This document shows, in pieces, positions 34,471-43,600 of a DNA stretch of 64,000 nt (the stretch's first letter is position 1; each line of letters begins with the position of its first letter). The notes beneath the pieces are model-generated. The model did no database searches and had not been told where the DNA came from. It was given only the letters and a program-made list of their open reading frames with translations. The stretch comes from Candidatus Nitrosotenuis aquarius (GTDB lineage: Archaea; Thermoproteota; Nitrososphaeria; Nitrososphaerales; Nitrosopumilaceae), in the NCBI RefSeq assembly GCF_002787055.1, contig NZ_CP024808.1, forward strand, positions 1,080,328 to 1,144,327, written 5' to 3'. The position numbers and the translations under genes are program-made.

Positions 34471-36357
34471 GTGGAGCCTCAAATAGACAAAATCGGCCTA
34501 AAGATAGGCCTTGAGATACACCAGCAACTGGCAACCAACAAAAAACTATTTTGTGGCTGCAGGCAACTAGAACTAGAAGAATATCCACTCCGATTTACAA
34601 GAAAATTGAGGCTGGCAAAAAGCGAGCTTGGCAAATACGACCCAGCCGCGCTCTTTGAATCATCAAAGTCAAAGCAAATCCAGTATTTTGCAAATCCACA
34701 AAGTAGTTGCCTTGTGGAATATGATGATGAACCCCCCCACAAGCTGGACCAAGACGCAAAAGACACTGCGTTGATCATTGCTTCTGCATTAAAATCGGAT
34801 ATTTTTGATGAAAGTTATGTTATGAGAAAAATAGTAATCGATGGCTCCAATACATCCGGATTTCAGAGAACCATGCTAGTATCACAAGGCGGACACATCA
34901 GAGTAGACGGCCAAGATGTTGGTGTCCAGACAATTTGCCTTGAAGAGGATGCTGCAAAACTGCTCAAAGATACAGATAGTACTAGAGAATATGCACTTGA
35001 CAGACTTGGAGTACCGCTTGTAGAAATCGCACTAGAGCCAGTTGAAGGCAATCCAGTATTTGTGAAAAAAATCGCACTGACCCTTGGGAGACTGCTCAGA
35101 GTGACTCGTAGAGTGACTCGTGGAATAGGATCAATCAGGCAGGACGTAAATGTCTCAGTGTCTGGTGGTGGAATTGTAGAGGTAAAAGGAGTCCAGCAGC
35201 TAGACCAGCTTGAAAAAGTGATTTTGTATGAGGCAAAACGACAGCATGGATTACAGATAATAGCACAGAAGCTGGAAAAAATAGATCTTGACTCTATATC
35301 AAGGGAGCAGAGTGTTGATGTTACGTCATTTTTTGCAGATTGTAAATCAAAGATAATTCAGAAATCAATCAAGGACGGCTATACCATCAAGTCGCTGGGA
35401 ATCAAAAATTTTGCGGGCATGTTTGGATATGAGCCGTATGAAGGAATACGATTAGGAAAAGAGCTTGGGCAACAAGTGCGATTTTTTGGAATTGGGGGAA
35501 TTTTCCATTCTGATGAGCTGCCAAACTATGGCATAGAGCAAGACTATGTTAACAAATTGCGTGCACTACTAAAGTTAGAAAAAAATGACGGATTTTTCAT
35601 AATTGCAGGTCCAAAAGACAAGCTAGAGTTTGCGTTAGATGCAGTAATTAACAGAATTAAAGCTGCAAAAAACGGAGTTCCTGCAGAAACCCGCGCTGCA
35701 ACAAATACCGGTGAGACGGTATTTTTGAGGCCGAGGCCTGGCTCATCACGAATGTATCCAGAAACAGACATTCCTCCAATACTAGTAAGCAAGCAAGAAC
35801 TTGAATTTGCACAAAGAAACGTTCCAAAATCTTGGGATGAAACAATAGCAGATCTACAAAAAAAATACGGACTAAACTTGCAGTTAGCAGAACAAATCTT
35901 TGATTCTGATTATTTAGAATTGTTCGAGTCAGTTTGCACAAAATACAAGAACCCAAATTTTGTGGCATCCGTCTTGTGTTCTACTATAACTAATCTGCAA
36001 AGACAGGGGCTAGATCAGATGTTGCTCAAGCCAGAACACATTACAAGAACATTTGAGTTATTATCAGATAATAAAATTGCAAAAGAGTCAGTCGAAATTA
36101 TCTTTGAGAACATAATGTCTGGCAAAATAAAGTCGCCGGACGAATTTGCACAGAACCAATCTTCCTTTGACGATCTGGAACTAGAAAAATTCCTAGACAA
36201 TCTGGTTCAGAACAACATCGGCATAATACAAAAACAAGGCACTCATTCTACAGGCATGCTCATGGGAATGGCAATGAAATCGCTTCGCGGCAAGGTTTCA
36301 GGCGAAAAAATAAGCAAATCCCTAGAGTCAAAAATTGCAAAAATATTAGAAAAATAA
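34471..36357 (+). CDS. gatE: Glu-tRNA(Gln) amidotransferase subunit E
   Basis: A 628-residue protein starting with GTG. It opens with GLKIGLEIHQQLATNKKLFCGC (about 5-26), the GatB/E signature with kinase-like active-site residues, then FQRTMLVSQGGHIRVDG and SIRQDVNVSV. A GAD-like insertion domain (about 280-410) and a C-terminal YqeY-like tail (about 470-628) complete the archaeal form. GatE phosphorylates the glutamate on tRNA(Gln) and replaces the phosphate with ammonia from GatD. The organism therefore appears to use the indirect Gln-tRNA route. A tRNA-Gln gene lies about 6 kb downstream. Confidence 0.95.
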   Translation: MEPQIDKIGLKIGLEIHQQLATNKKLFCGCRQLELEEYPLRFTRKLRLAKSELGKYDPAALFESSKSKQIQYFANPQSSCLVEYDDEPPHKLDQDAKDTALIIASALKSDIFDESYVMRKIVIDGSNTSGFQRTMLVSQGGHIRVDGQDVGVQTICLEEDAAKLLKDTDSTREYALDRLGVPLVEIALEPVEGNPVFVKKIALTLGRLLRVTRRVTRGIGSIRQDVNVSVSGGGIVEVKGVQQLDQLEKVILYEAKRQHGLQIIAQKLEKIDLDSISREQSVDVTSFFADCKSKIIQKSIKDGYTIKSLGIKNFAGMFGYEPYEGIRLGKELGQQVRFFGIGGIFHSDELPNYGIEQDYVNKLRALLKLEKNDGFFIIAGPKDKLEFALDAVINRIKAAKNGVPAETRAATNTGETVFLRPRPGSSRMYPETDIPPILVSKQELEFAQRNVPKSWDETIADLQKKYGLNLQLAEQIFDSDYLELFESVCTKYKNPNFVASVLCSTITNLQRQGLDQMLLKPEHITRTFELLSDNKIAKESVEIIFENIMSGKIKSPDEFAQNQSSFDDLELEKFLDNLVQNNIGIIQKQGTHSTGMLMGMAMKSLRGKVSGEKISKSLESKIAKILEK

Positions 36358-36368
36358 GAAAAATTAGT

Positions 36369-36623
36369 TTATTCTAACTTTCTTCTTCCTGTTCCTCTAC
36401 CCATTGAAACGTAGCGACCCTTTGCAGAAGGTTTCTCAGTTTCTGGAGTATCACCAAGTTTTCTTTTGCCTGTACCACGGCCAGACACAACATATTCGTC
36501 CGCTGCTTTTTCCTTCATTTTTTTCTGGTATTCTCTGAACTTTTCGCCAGCCCATTTTTCATCGTCGGATTCTGCTTCTCTTCGTGATGTGCCCCTGCCG
36601 CCAACTTTAATGATTTTTCCCAT
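36369..36623 (-). CDS. Small GRGT-repeat protein of unknown function
   Basis: An 84-residue, highly charged protein with three copies of a short motif: GGRGTSRRE (8-16), SGRGTGKRKL (47-56) and MGRGTGRRKLE (74-84, the C-terminus). Between them are lysine- and glutamate-rich helical spacers (KWAGEKFREYQKKMKEKAADEY). There is no membrane segment or cysteine. The repeated Gly-Arg-Gly-Thr-x-(R/K)-(R/K) units look like nucleic-acid- or nucleotide-binding patches, or modification sites. I do not recognise a family. It is transcribed alone, just before the tRNA-Leu gene on the same strand. Confidence 0.6.
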   Translation of the reverse strand: MGKIIKVGGRGTSRREAESDDEKWAGEKFREYQKKMKEKAADEYVVSGRGTGKRKLGDTPETEKPSAKGRYVSMGRGTGRRKLE

Positions 36624-36688
36624 TGGGAAACATTAGAACTAACTATGGTTTAAAGTTGTTCATAGTTTTGGTTTAGTTTTATGATTTA

Positions 36689-36773
36689 TGCGGGAGGTGG
36701 GATTTGAACCCACGAACTCCTAGGAGATAAGGATCTGAACCTTACGCCGTTGACCGGGCTTGGCGACTCCCGC
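36689..36773 (-). tRNA. tRNA-Leu (anticodon CAG)
   Basis: On the minus strand the acceptor stem GCGGGAG pairs with CTCCCGC, and the discriminator base is A. The D arm is GCCAAGCCCGGTCAACGGC, the anticodon stem is TAAGG/CCTTA with loop TTCAGAT (anticodon CAG), there is a long class II variable arm (TCTCCTAGGAG), and the T arm is GTGGGTTCAAATCCCAC. The long variable arm and A73 fit leucine. No intron and no encoded CCA end. Confidence 0.95.
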
Positions 36774-36836
36774 AAACAATGGTCTTTGCATCCAAAATAA
36801 AAGTCATTTATTAGCAGCACATCTGGACAGGTACAA

Positions 36837-36998
36837 TTGGAATTCAAGGAGATATACTGCAATAACTGCAAAAAAACACTAGGGCGCTATAACATCAGGT
36901 ATTTTTCTGACGCCAAGATTGCCGAGCTGATAAAATCAACACATACAACCCATTATAGAAACGGCCACCAAATATCAATAAGAAAGATCAGCAAATAG
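36837..36998 (+). CDS. Small zinc-ribbon-like protein (53 residues)
   Basis: A short gene starting with TTG at 36837. The protein begins MEFKEIYCNNCKKTLGRYN, with one CxxC pair (C8, C11), and has histidines at 36, 39 and 44 (THTTHYRNGH) that could complete a metal site. The rest is basic. It is not a full zinc ribbon with two CxxC pairs, so metal binding is inferred. It sits between tRNA-Leu and the end of dnaJ, one base away on the other strand. Confidence 0.55.
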   Translation: MEFKEIYCNNCKKTLGRYNIRYFSDAKIAELIKSTHTTHYRNGHQISIRKISK

Positions 36999-36999
36999 A

Positions 37000-38088
37000 T
37001 TATTCGAAGGTTTTACCGAGTTTTTCTAGCAATTCCTTTTGCTGCTTGTTCAGTTTTGTCGGTATGTCTATTACCAGTCTGACATACTGATCACCTCTTC
37101 CCCTAGAATTCATGTATGGAAGGCCTTTGCCCTTTAGCTTTGTAATTGTATTTGGCTGTGTTCCTTCCTCGACTTTGACTTTTTCTGGCTTTTCTAGCGT
37201 GGGCACTTCGATTGTTTTGCCAAGACATGCATCGACTATAGAGATCTTGGCATCATAGAAAATGTCTGCGCCATCCCTCTTGAAATATGGGTGTGGTTGA
37301 ACTCTGACTCGAATTACAAGATCGCCATTTTGGCCGTGTGGTATTGATTCACCCTCGCCAGAGATCACATAATCGCCGTTGTCAATTCCTGGCGGGAGAT
37401 CAAATGAAATATGTTTGGTACCGCGAGTTTTTCCAGATCCCTTGCATCCAGAGCAAGGCTTTGAGATGAATTTTCCTTCGCCATGACACTTTGAGCACGG
37501 CTGAACAGTAACAAATGTGGAGAATCCCATGTTACGTGTAATTCTTACTTGGCCTTGACCCCTACAAGTAGAACAAGTTTCCGGTCGTGTACCTGGTGAA
37601 CAGCCAGATCCGTTGCAGTCCTTGCAGTCAACATTCTTTTTGATGTCGATTTCTAGCTTTCTGCCCCTAAATACATCATCAAGCGATACTGATATTTCGT
37701 GCAAAAGGTCTTGGCCGCGTTGTCTTGAAAATCCGCCAAATCCTCCGCCACGTCCAAACAATGACTCAAAGATGGAATCAAAGCCGCCTGCACCGAAATT
37801 AGAAAATACTTCGTCAAAGTTTCCTCGCGCCCCAGAGAAAATATCCTCTGTAGAGTATTTGCCGTCAACTCCGGCATGGCCATATTGGTCATAGAGCTTT
37901 TTCTTTTCAGGATCAGAAAGCACTGCATAGGCTTCCGAGATTTCCTTAAAGTGTTCTGCAGCCTCAGGGGACTTGTTTCTGTCAGGATGGAATTTTAGTG
38001 CCAGCTTGCGGTATTGCGATTTTATGGTATCTGTGGAATCAGATTTGGATACTCCCAATACCTCGTAATAGTCTCGTTTTGCAGACAT
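37000..38088 (-). CDS. dnaJ: Chaperone DnaJ (Hsp40, type I)
   Basis: A 362-residue type I J protein. The J domain (1-70) has HPD in LKFHPDRNKS; a Gly/Phe-rich linker follows (GGFDSIFESLFGRGGGFGGF). The zinc-finger domain (about 135-210) has four repeats: CKDCNGSG, CSTCRGQG, CSKCHGEG and CSGCKGSG. The C-terminal substrate-binding domains complete it. It delivers clients to DnaK and stimulates its ATPase. It is last in a minus-strand operon UGD-like - grpE - dnaK - dnaJ. Confidence 0.95.
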   Translation of the reverse strand: MSAKRDYYEVLGVSKSDSTDTIKSQYRKLALKFHPDRNKSPEAAEHFKEISEAYAVLSDPEKKKLYDQYGHAGVDGKYSTEDIFSGARGNFDEVFSNFGAGGFDSIFESLFGRGGGFGGFSRQRGQDLLHEISVSLDDVFRGRKLEIDIKKNVDCKDCNGSGCSPGTRPETCSTCRGQGQVRITRNMGFSTFVTVQPCSKCHGEGKFISKPCSGCKGSGKTRGTKHISFDLPPGIDNGDYVISGEGESIPHGQNGDLVIRVRVQPHPYFKRDGADIFYDAKISIVDACLGKTIEVPTLEKPEKVKVEEGTQPNTITKLKGKGLPYMNSRGRGDQYVRLVIDIPTKLNKQQKELLEKLGKTFE

Positions 38089-38115
38089 TTCTTATTGTAA
38101 TGGATTGATTAGTAA

Positions 38116-39942
38116 TTAGTTTGTAGGGCCTTTATTCTGCGTGTTTTGTTCAGATGGGCCTGACTGTTGTTCTTGTTGTGGTGGCTGTTGGACATTTTTG
38201 TATAATTCGGTTGTGATTTGGTTTACCAGAGTTTTTAGTGTCTCAAGTTTTGGTTTGATTTCATCTGGGGTTTTATCCAAGACTTCTTTGAGCTCCTTGA
38301 TAGACTCGGAGATTTTGATTCCTTGTTCTTGCGTCAGCTTGTCTTTGAGGTCTTGGGTCAGAAGCTTTTCAGTAGTATAGACAAAGCTTTCTGCCTCGTT
38401 TTTGATGTCGACTGATTCTTTTTTCTTTTTGTCTTCTTCGGCAAACTTTTCCGCATCTTGTTTTAGCTTATCAATTTCTTCCTTGGATAGTTTGGTGCCT
38501 GCCTGGATTGTTATTTTTGCTTCCTTTGATGTGCCTAGATCTTTTGCTGTGACATTTATGATTCCGTTTGCATCAATGTCGAACTTGACCTCGATTTGAG
38601 GAATTCCTCTTGGTGCGGGCGGGATTCCGGCAAGATTGAAGCTGCCAAGCGATACATTGTCCGCTGCCATAGGTCGCTCGCCTTGAACTACATGAATGGT
38701 AACTGCCGTTTGATTGTCTGCTGCTGTTGTAAAGACTTTGGTTTTTGAGGTAGGAATTGTTGTGTTCCTTTCAATTAGTGGCTCTCGCAGGCCGCCTAGT
38801 GTTTCAACTCCTAAGGTTAACGGGGTTACATCCAACAATACAATATCGCTGGTAACATCACCTGCGATTATTCCTGCCTGTATTGCGGCACCCATTGCAA
38901 CTGCCTCCATCGGATCCACGCCAGACTCTGGGCTCTTGCCAATGACGTCACCTACGAATTTTTTGACCATTGGGATTCGTGTAGGACCGCCAACCAGTAC
39001 AATCTTTGAGACATCTGTTGCAGAAAGCTTTGCATCGCGCAATGCGTTATCAATTGAGGTTCTGCATCGCTCTACAATTGGTCTGATTAGTTCTTCAAAT
39101 TTTGCTCTAGTGAGTTTTAGCTCTAGATTTTTTGGACCTGATGACTGATCATATGAGATAAACGGCAAGTTAATGTCAGTTTCCATTACTGTGGAGAGTT
39201 CTATCTTTGCTTTTTCCGATGCCTCTCGAATTCTTGTCATTGCAGTACTGTCTTTGGTCAGATCAATTCCGGTCGTTTTGCGAAATTCGTTTACGACATG
39301 ATCAATTAGGACTTTGTCCATGTCTGTTCCGCCCAATTGTGTGTCTCCTGATGTGCTCAGTACTTCAAAGACGCCACCGCCCATTTCCATTATTGTGACA
39401 TCTAATGTTCCTCCTCCAAGATCAAACACAAGAATCTTCATGTCTTGGCCTGCCTTGTCTAGGCCAAATGCCAATGATGCCGCTGTTGGTTCATTGATGA
39501 TCCTTACAACATCAAGGCCTGCAATTGTTCCTGCATCCTTTGTTGCCTGTCTTTGGTTGTCATCAAAATATGCAGGAACTGTAATTACTGCTTTGGTTAC
39601 CGGTTCGCCTAGGAATGCCTCGGCGTCTTTTTTGATTTTTTGTAAAATAAATGCAGAGATTTGTTGTGGTTTGTAGTCTTTGCCCTGTACTTTGAAGATA
39701 TGATCAGATCCCATCTTTCTTTTTGCCGCAATTATGGTATTGTCTGGATTTGTGACTGCCTGTCTTCGTGCTGGCTCGCCTACCAGTAGTTGGCCTTCCT
39801 TTGTAAAGGCGACAACAGATGGGAATGCTTTTCCACCTATTGAGGTGCCTTCGGCAGCTGGAATCAAGGCTGGCTTGCCTCCCATCATTACAGCTGCCGC
39901 AGAGTTACTCGTTCCAAGATCTATTCCAATTATTTTTGCCAT
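38116..39942 (-). CDS. dnaK: Chaperone DnaK (Hsp70)
   Basis: A 608-residue Hsp70. The actin-like ATPase domain has [11 protein letters not shown] (5-15), [14 protein letters not shown] and VGGPTRIP; the substrate domain starts near 365 and the lid ends in a proline/glutamine-rich tail ([14 protein letters not shown]). The sequence is of bacterial type, which in archaea is generally thought to have been acquired by transfer. It folds and protects proteins in an ATP cycle with GrpE and DnaJ. It lies 20 bases after grpE and 27 bases before dnaJ. Confidence 0.96.
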   Translation of the reverse strand: MAKIIGIDLGTSNSAAAVMMGGKPALIPAAEGTSIGGKAFPSVVAFTKEGQLLVGEPARRQAVTNPDNTIIAAKRKMGSDHIFKVQGKDYKPQQISAFILQKIKKDAEAFLGEPVTKAVITVPAYFDDNQRQATKDAGTIAGLDVVRIINEPTAASLAFGLDKAGQDMKILVFDLGGGTLDVTIMEMGGGVFEVLSTSGDTQLGGTDMDKVLIDHVVNEFRKTTGIDLTKDSTAMTRIREASEKAKIELSTVMETDINLPFISYDQSSGPKNLELKLTRAKFEELIRPIVERCRTSIDNALRDAKLSATDVSKIVLVGGPTRIPMVKKFVGDVIGKSPESGVDPMEAVAMGAAIQAGIIAGDVTSDIVLLDVTPLTLGVETLGGLREPLIERNTTIPTSKTKVFTTAADNQTAVTIHVVQGERPMAADNVSLGSFNLAGIPPAPRGIPQIEVKFDIDANGIINVTAKDLGTSKEAKITIQAGTKLSKEEIDKLKQDAEKFAEEDKKKKESVDIKNEAESFVYTTEKLLTQDLKDKLTQEQGIKISESIKELKEVLDKTPDEIKPKLETLKTLVNQITTELYKNVQQPPQQEQQSGPSEQNTQNKGPTN

Positions 39943-39962
39943 TTTTTCACCATTTGATTATT

Positions 39963-40463
39963 TTATTGCGATTTTTTTGATATTTCGACTAGTGTCGGTC
40001 TAAGCGTCCTATTATGAGAAATATATCCTTTCCTTAATTCTTTTGTAATTGTGTTGTCATCCAGAGAATTATCGTTTATGACAGCAATTGCCTCATGCAG
40101 ATTTGGATCAAATATCTCTCCTAGTGCATTAATTGGCGTGACGCCATAGCTTTCCAAGAGCGAATCAATGTTTTTTAGAATTCCATCTAGGCCTTGCGCT
40201 TCTGGGTTTTCCTTTTTTAGGACTTCCTTTGCACGCACTAGATCATCATATATTGTTAGGAATTGTATCATGAATTTGTCTAGTTTTTCTGCAATACCGT
40301 TTTGTATGTCAGACTTGGTCTTGCGCTCTAAATTGATATAATCAGCAAGCGATCGCTTAAGTTTGTCTTCGCAGTTGGTCAGGCTTTGTTTTAGCTGCTC
40401 AATTTCATTGTTTAGGGTTTGCTCTACAGAAGAAGCAATTTGATCTTCATTTTGTTCTGACAC
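39963..40463 (-). CDS. grpE: Nucleotide exchange factor GrpE
   Basis: A 166-residue GrpE with a long N-terminal coiled coil (about 5-60; EQTLNNEIEQLKQSLTNCEDKLK), a four-helix region and the C-terminal beta-wing (IFDPNLHEAIAVI, about 118-130; ELRKGYISHNRTLRPTLVEI at the end). It releases ADP from DnaK. A TATA-like stretch (TTTTATT on the plus strand, about 40483-40489) may give it its own promoter besides that of the upstream gene. Confidence 0.92.
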   Translation of the reverse strand: MSEQNEDQIASSVEQTLNNEIEQLKQSLTNCEDKLKRSLADYINLERKTKSDIQNGIAEKLDKFMIQFLTIYDDLVRAKEVLKKENPEAQGLDGILKNIDSLLESYGVTPINALGEIFDPNLHEAIAVINDNSLDDNTITKELRKGYISHNRTLRPTLVEISKKSQ

Positions 40464-40489
40464 GACAAATGATTTTTTGTATTCTAGTT

Positions 40490-41650
40490 TTATTCTTTGT
40501 GCGATATTTCACACAGCGGATTTCCTTTTATTATTATGAGATCGTTGTCTTTCTTTTTGCGCAAATGCTCATAGTCCGCTTTTGAACATATGACAAGAAT
40601 TGTTGTTTTATCATTATGGAATAGATCCAGATTTGGATCCTCATATGCTTCCACATCTCCGATATAGTCGCGCAGTTTAGTGATCAGACTTTGTAGCATC
40701 TCTATTTTGTCTCCTCGCATTTCATGTTGGTCCAATGACCACGACAGTGCAATCTTTGTTCTGCTTGCCTTCAGATCGTTTTTCTTCAGAGTTGCACGGA
40801 TTTCATCTATCAATCTTTTTATGTAGCCATCGATTCCCTTTAGGCTTCCATTAATTAGATACATCAGCGTGTTTGCGCCTTCAAATGAAGTGCCAAGTGA
40901 GCGCAGATCATAGAGTCCATTTACCATGTCGTCTAAGAACAGGTTTTGAAAATCGTCTGATTGTAGGTCTGTCTTTGTGATATCGTCTTGTGCGAACTTG
41001 CATACCTCAAGAACGCTACAAAGAGTGGAAAATCTTGAGAGCACGTTTATTGCATGGAAATGTTCTGATGATGAAATTCCTACAAACGACAGTTCTTTTT
41101 TGGAATTGGTAAGAAGATTTGCAAGGACAGGATCTGATTTGTTGTTAAATGAGCCTATTACCTTGGGTGGTTGATTTCCCCCTCCAAGTGGATAATAATA
41201 ATACGAAATTGATTTTCCTACTTCAAGCCCAGTTACGTGTTCTAGTAATGAAATGTTTTCACCATTACCACCAATTCCAGTCGGTAGAGTATAGACGACA
41301 GAGCTGCCCTTTTTGAGCGACGATGTAGCGTCTTTGAATTTGGAGTGAACTTCGGTTTTTGTTTCCTGGCCTGTCTTTCTTATTCTTGGTGCAAAAAATA
41401 GGTATTGCGCCTTGGATATTGCAATGTCAATTGGCTCCATTGCAAGCAATGGCTCGTCTTCTTTTAGCGCAGAAACATTAGGATAGGTCTTGGCAATCTC
41501 TGCCTTGAGCGAAATTGCAGACTGGGAAGACTCGTCAATGATAAAGACATTAGCTCCATTTATTGCCATTTGACATGCAATAGAGTAGCCTTCTGTACTC
41601 AAACCATAAACTACTACTCTATCAGATGCCAATTCAATGGGACTAGGCAC
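40490..41650 (-). CDS. Degenerate nucleotide-sugar-dehydrogenase-like protein
   Basis: A 386-residue protein with the three-part layout of UDP-sugar dehydrogenases: an N-terminal Rossmann domain with VVVYGLSTEGYSIACQMAINGANVFIIDE (13-41), a central helical domain, and a C-terminal alpha/beta domain (KIALSWSLDQHEMRGDKIEML). The catalytic GGxCxP motif is missing and no cysteine sits in the matching region. It is probably not an active 6-dehydrogenase and could bind a nucleotide sugar or NAD for another purpose. It is first in the operon with grpE, dnaK and dnaJ, and divergent from the DUF354 gene. Confidence 0.6.
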   Translation of the reverse strand: MPSPIELASDRVVVYGLSTEGYSIACQMAINGANVFIIDESSQSAISLKAEIAKTYPNVSALKEDEPLLAMEPIDIAISKAQYLFFAPRIRKTGQETKTEVHSKFKDATSSLKKGSSVVYTLPTGIGGNGENISLLEHVTGLEVGKSISYYYYPLGGGNQPPKVIGSFNNKSDPVLANLLTNSKKELSFVGISSSEHFHAINVLSRFSTLCSVLEVCKFAQDDITKTDLQSDDFQNLFLDDMVNGLYDLRSLGTSFEGANTLMYLINGSLKGIDGYIKRLIDEIRATLKKNDLKASRTKIALSWSLDQHEMRGDKIEMLQSLITKLRDYIGDVEAYEDPNLDLFHNDKTTILVICSKADYEHLRKKKDNDLIIIKGNPLCEISHKE

Positions 41651-41697
41651 AAGACTAAGAAAAACTTATTGTATCAAAACTCAGCAGATTTGATGTC

Positions 41698-42717
41698 TTG
41701 AAGATTTGGTTTGACATTTTGACACCAAAGCAAATCTTGTTTTTTGATCCAATGATCAAACAATTGAGGAAGAACAATCCTATCTTGTGTACAACTAGAA
41801 ACTATCGTGAAGTAAACGAGCTTTCAAAACTAAAGAAAATGAAGTTGACAGTAGTAGGAAAACACGGTGGAACTACAAAGCCCGGCAAACTAGATGCCTC
41901 ACTAAAAAGATGTATCAGTCTTGGTGCGATCATAGAAAGATTCAAGCCAGATCTTACCATAAGCTTTTGTTCCCCAGAAGCCTCACGTGTGGCATTTGGC
42001 CTTGGAATCAGGCATGTTGCCTTTTGCGATTCACCGCATGCAGAAGCAGTAATGAAACTATCAATACCTTTTGTCGATAAGCTGCTAATTCCATGGATAA
42101 TACCAAAAAAAGAATTTACAAGATATGGGATTGCGCAAAAAGACATCATTCCATACAAGGCAATTGATGCAGCGATTATTGTTAAAAATGCAATAAGAAC
42201 AAAGATAAGAAAAGACAAGGAAAAAACGATCCTAATCAGAGTAGAAGAAGAACAAGCTGCATACGTACAAAAAAACAATCACACAATCCAGATGATTCAA
42301 AAAATCTCTAATAATCTTCCACAGTACAAGATATCGGTGCTTCCAAGATACAGATCCCAAATTGTTAAACTCAAAAAAACACTAGAGAATAGAGTTCAAA
42401 TTCTAAATAAAACCATGATCGGCAGCGAATTATTGCAAAATGTGGATGTCTTTGTTGGATCCGGAGGAACTATGACTGCGGAATCTGCTCTGATTGGAAT
42501 TCCAACAATATCATACAATGCGGCACCAAACTTGGTCCAAGACTATCTTGTGAGAAAAAAACTCGTCGTGCTTGAATCAAATCCAGACAAAATAATTTTG
42601 CAAATTGAAAAATTCCTGTCATCAGATAACAAATCTTTGCAAAAAAATGCGCAAAAAACTTTGGCATCAATGGAAGATCCTTACAAAAAACTGATCCAAA
42701 CAATCAGAAAGCAATAG
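41698..42717 (+). CDS. DUF354 family protein (GT-B fold)
   Basis: A 339-residue protein starting with TTG. The features MKIWFDILTPKQILFFDPMIKQLRKN (first 26 residues), ISFCSPEASRVAFGLGIRHVAFCDSPHAEA and VFVGSGGTMTAESALIGIPTISYN (about 250-273) are those of archaeal DUF354, related to UDP-GlcNAc 2-epimerases and MurG-like glycosyltransferases. The GSGGTMTAESALIG part resembles the nucleotide-binding loop. Activity of the family is not established. It faces the degenerate sugar-dehydrogenase-like gene across 47 bases. Confidence 0.75.
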   Translation: MKIWFDILTPKQILFFDPMIKQLRKNNPILCTTRNYREVNELSKLKKMKLTVVGKHGGTTKPGKLDASLKRCISLGAIIERFKPDLTISFCSPEASRVAFGLGIRHVAFCDSPHAEAVMKLSIPFVDKLLIPWIIPKKEFTRYGIAQKDIIPYKAIDAAIIVKNAIRTKIRKDKEKTILIRVEEEQAAYVQKNNHTIQMIQKISNNLPQYKISVLPRYRSQIVKLKKTLENRVQILNKTMIGSELLQNVDVFVGSGGTMTAESALIGIPTISYNAAPNLVQDYLVRKKLVVLESNPDKIILQIEKFLSSDNKSLQKNAQKTLASMEDPYKKLIQTIRKQ

Positions 42718-42758
42718 AAAATATCAATAATAGGGGTTTTTGAGGAGTCATTACAGGA

Positions 42759-42831
42759 AGCCCGGTAGTGTAGCGGTCAAGCATAGGGGCCTTTGGAGCC
42801 CTTGACCCCAGTTCGAGTCTGGGCCGGGCTA
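42759..42831 (+). tRNA. tRNA-Gln (anticodon TTG)
   Basis: The acceptor stem AGCCCGG pairs with CCGGGCT, the discriminator is A, and the first pair is A1:U72. The D arm is GTGTAGCGGTCAAGCAT, the anticodon stem GGGGC/GCCCT with loop CTTTGGA (anticodon TTG), and the T arm CCCAGTTCGAGTCTGGG. There is no intron and no encoded CCA. It would be charged with Glu first and amidated by GatD-GatE. Confidence 0.95.
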
Positions 42832-42838
42832 CTTGGTT

Positions 42839-43600
42839 TTACAAATCTAATTTTGTGAGAAGCTTTATTGCAACTATGAACAAAATTGTTGCAACACTGA
42901 CTAGTACTGCCATCTCAAGCATGACAAATTCGTCAAATGTCCCAAAGATTCCCGCACGAATGATATCAACTAGATACGTCAGTGGGTTTAGGTAAAAGCC
43001 GGTTGCCAGAGGCTCTGGCGCTCCTTGTGCTGGATAAAATGCGGTGCTCACAAAGGCAAAAAACAGAAAAACCGTGTTGATTATTACGTTGAATCCCTCA
43101 CTTGATCGAAGCCTAGTTGAAATTATTGATGCAATGGAGCCAAACAGAATAGAGCCAACAATAGAAGCAAAAACAAGAAATGGAATGGTAAACAAGTTGA
43201 ACTGGACTGATTTGAAAAATAATGGAAAACCAATTGACGTGATCAGAGCAGCACTGATCAACCCAACAATAGCTATTGTGCAGACATTGCTCAAAATGTA
43301 ATGGCTGCGCTTGAATGGCCCAACCAAAATTTGCTCAAACATTCCATGTTTTCTGTCATTCCAGATTATGATTCCAGAAACCAATGTACTGTTCATTATG
43401 TTAAAGCCAATCATGCCAGACGCGATGAACGCTGGATAATCCAGTGACATTTCCCCAAATTGGACAGAATCGATTAATGCGGTATAGGCAAATCCTGCCA
43501 CAAAGATATACACAATAGGGAATATTACCTGCCACACTAGGAATCCAGGATTCAGAGATATTGTCAGGTTTCTGTTTACTAGCCTAATTGTTGGATTCAT
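42839..43600 (-). CDS. ABC-2 type transporter permease
   Basis: Start chosen at ATG 43600 (MNPTIRLVNRNLTISLNPG), leaving 253 residues; a longer frame runs to 43636. It has six predicted membrane segments, and a LKFNLFTIPFLVFA-like region between them. The signature in the middle (WNDRKHGMFEQILVGPFKRSHYILSNV) is typical of ABC-2 permeases (drug or lipid/polysaccharide exporters). It is translationally coupled to the upstream ATPase gene, whose end it overlaps by 17 bases. Substrate unknown. Confidence 0.85.
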   Translation of the reverse strand: MNPTIRLVNRNLTISLNPGFLVWQVIFPIVYIFVAGFAYTALIDSVQFGEMSLDYPAFIASGMIGFNIMNSTLVSGIIIWNDRKHGMFEQILVGPFKRSHYILSNVCTIAIVGLISAALITSIGFPLFFKSVQFNLFTIPFLVFASIVGSILFGSIASIISTRLRSSEGFNVIINTVFLFFAFVSTAFYPAQGAPEPLATGFYLNPLTYLVDIIRAGIFGTFDEFVMLEMAVLVSVATILFIVAIKLLTKLDL

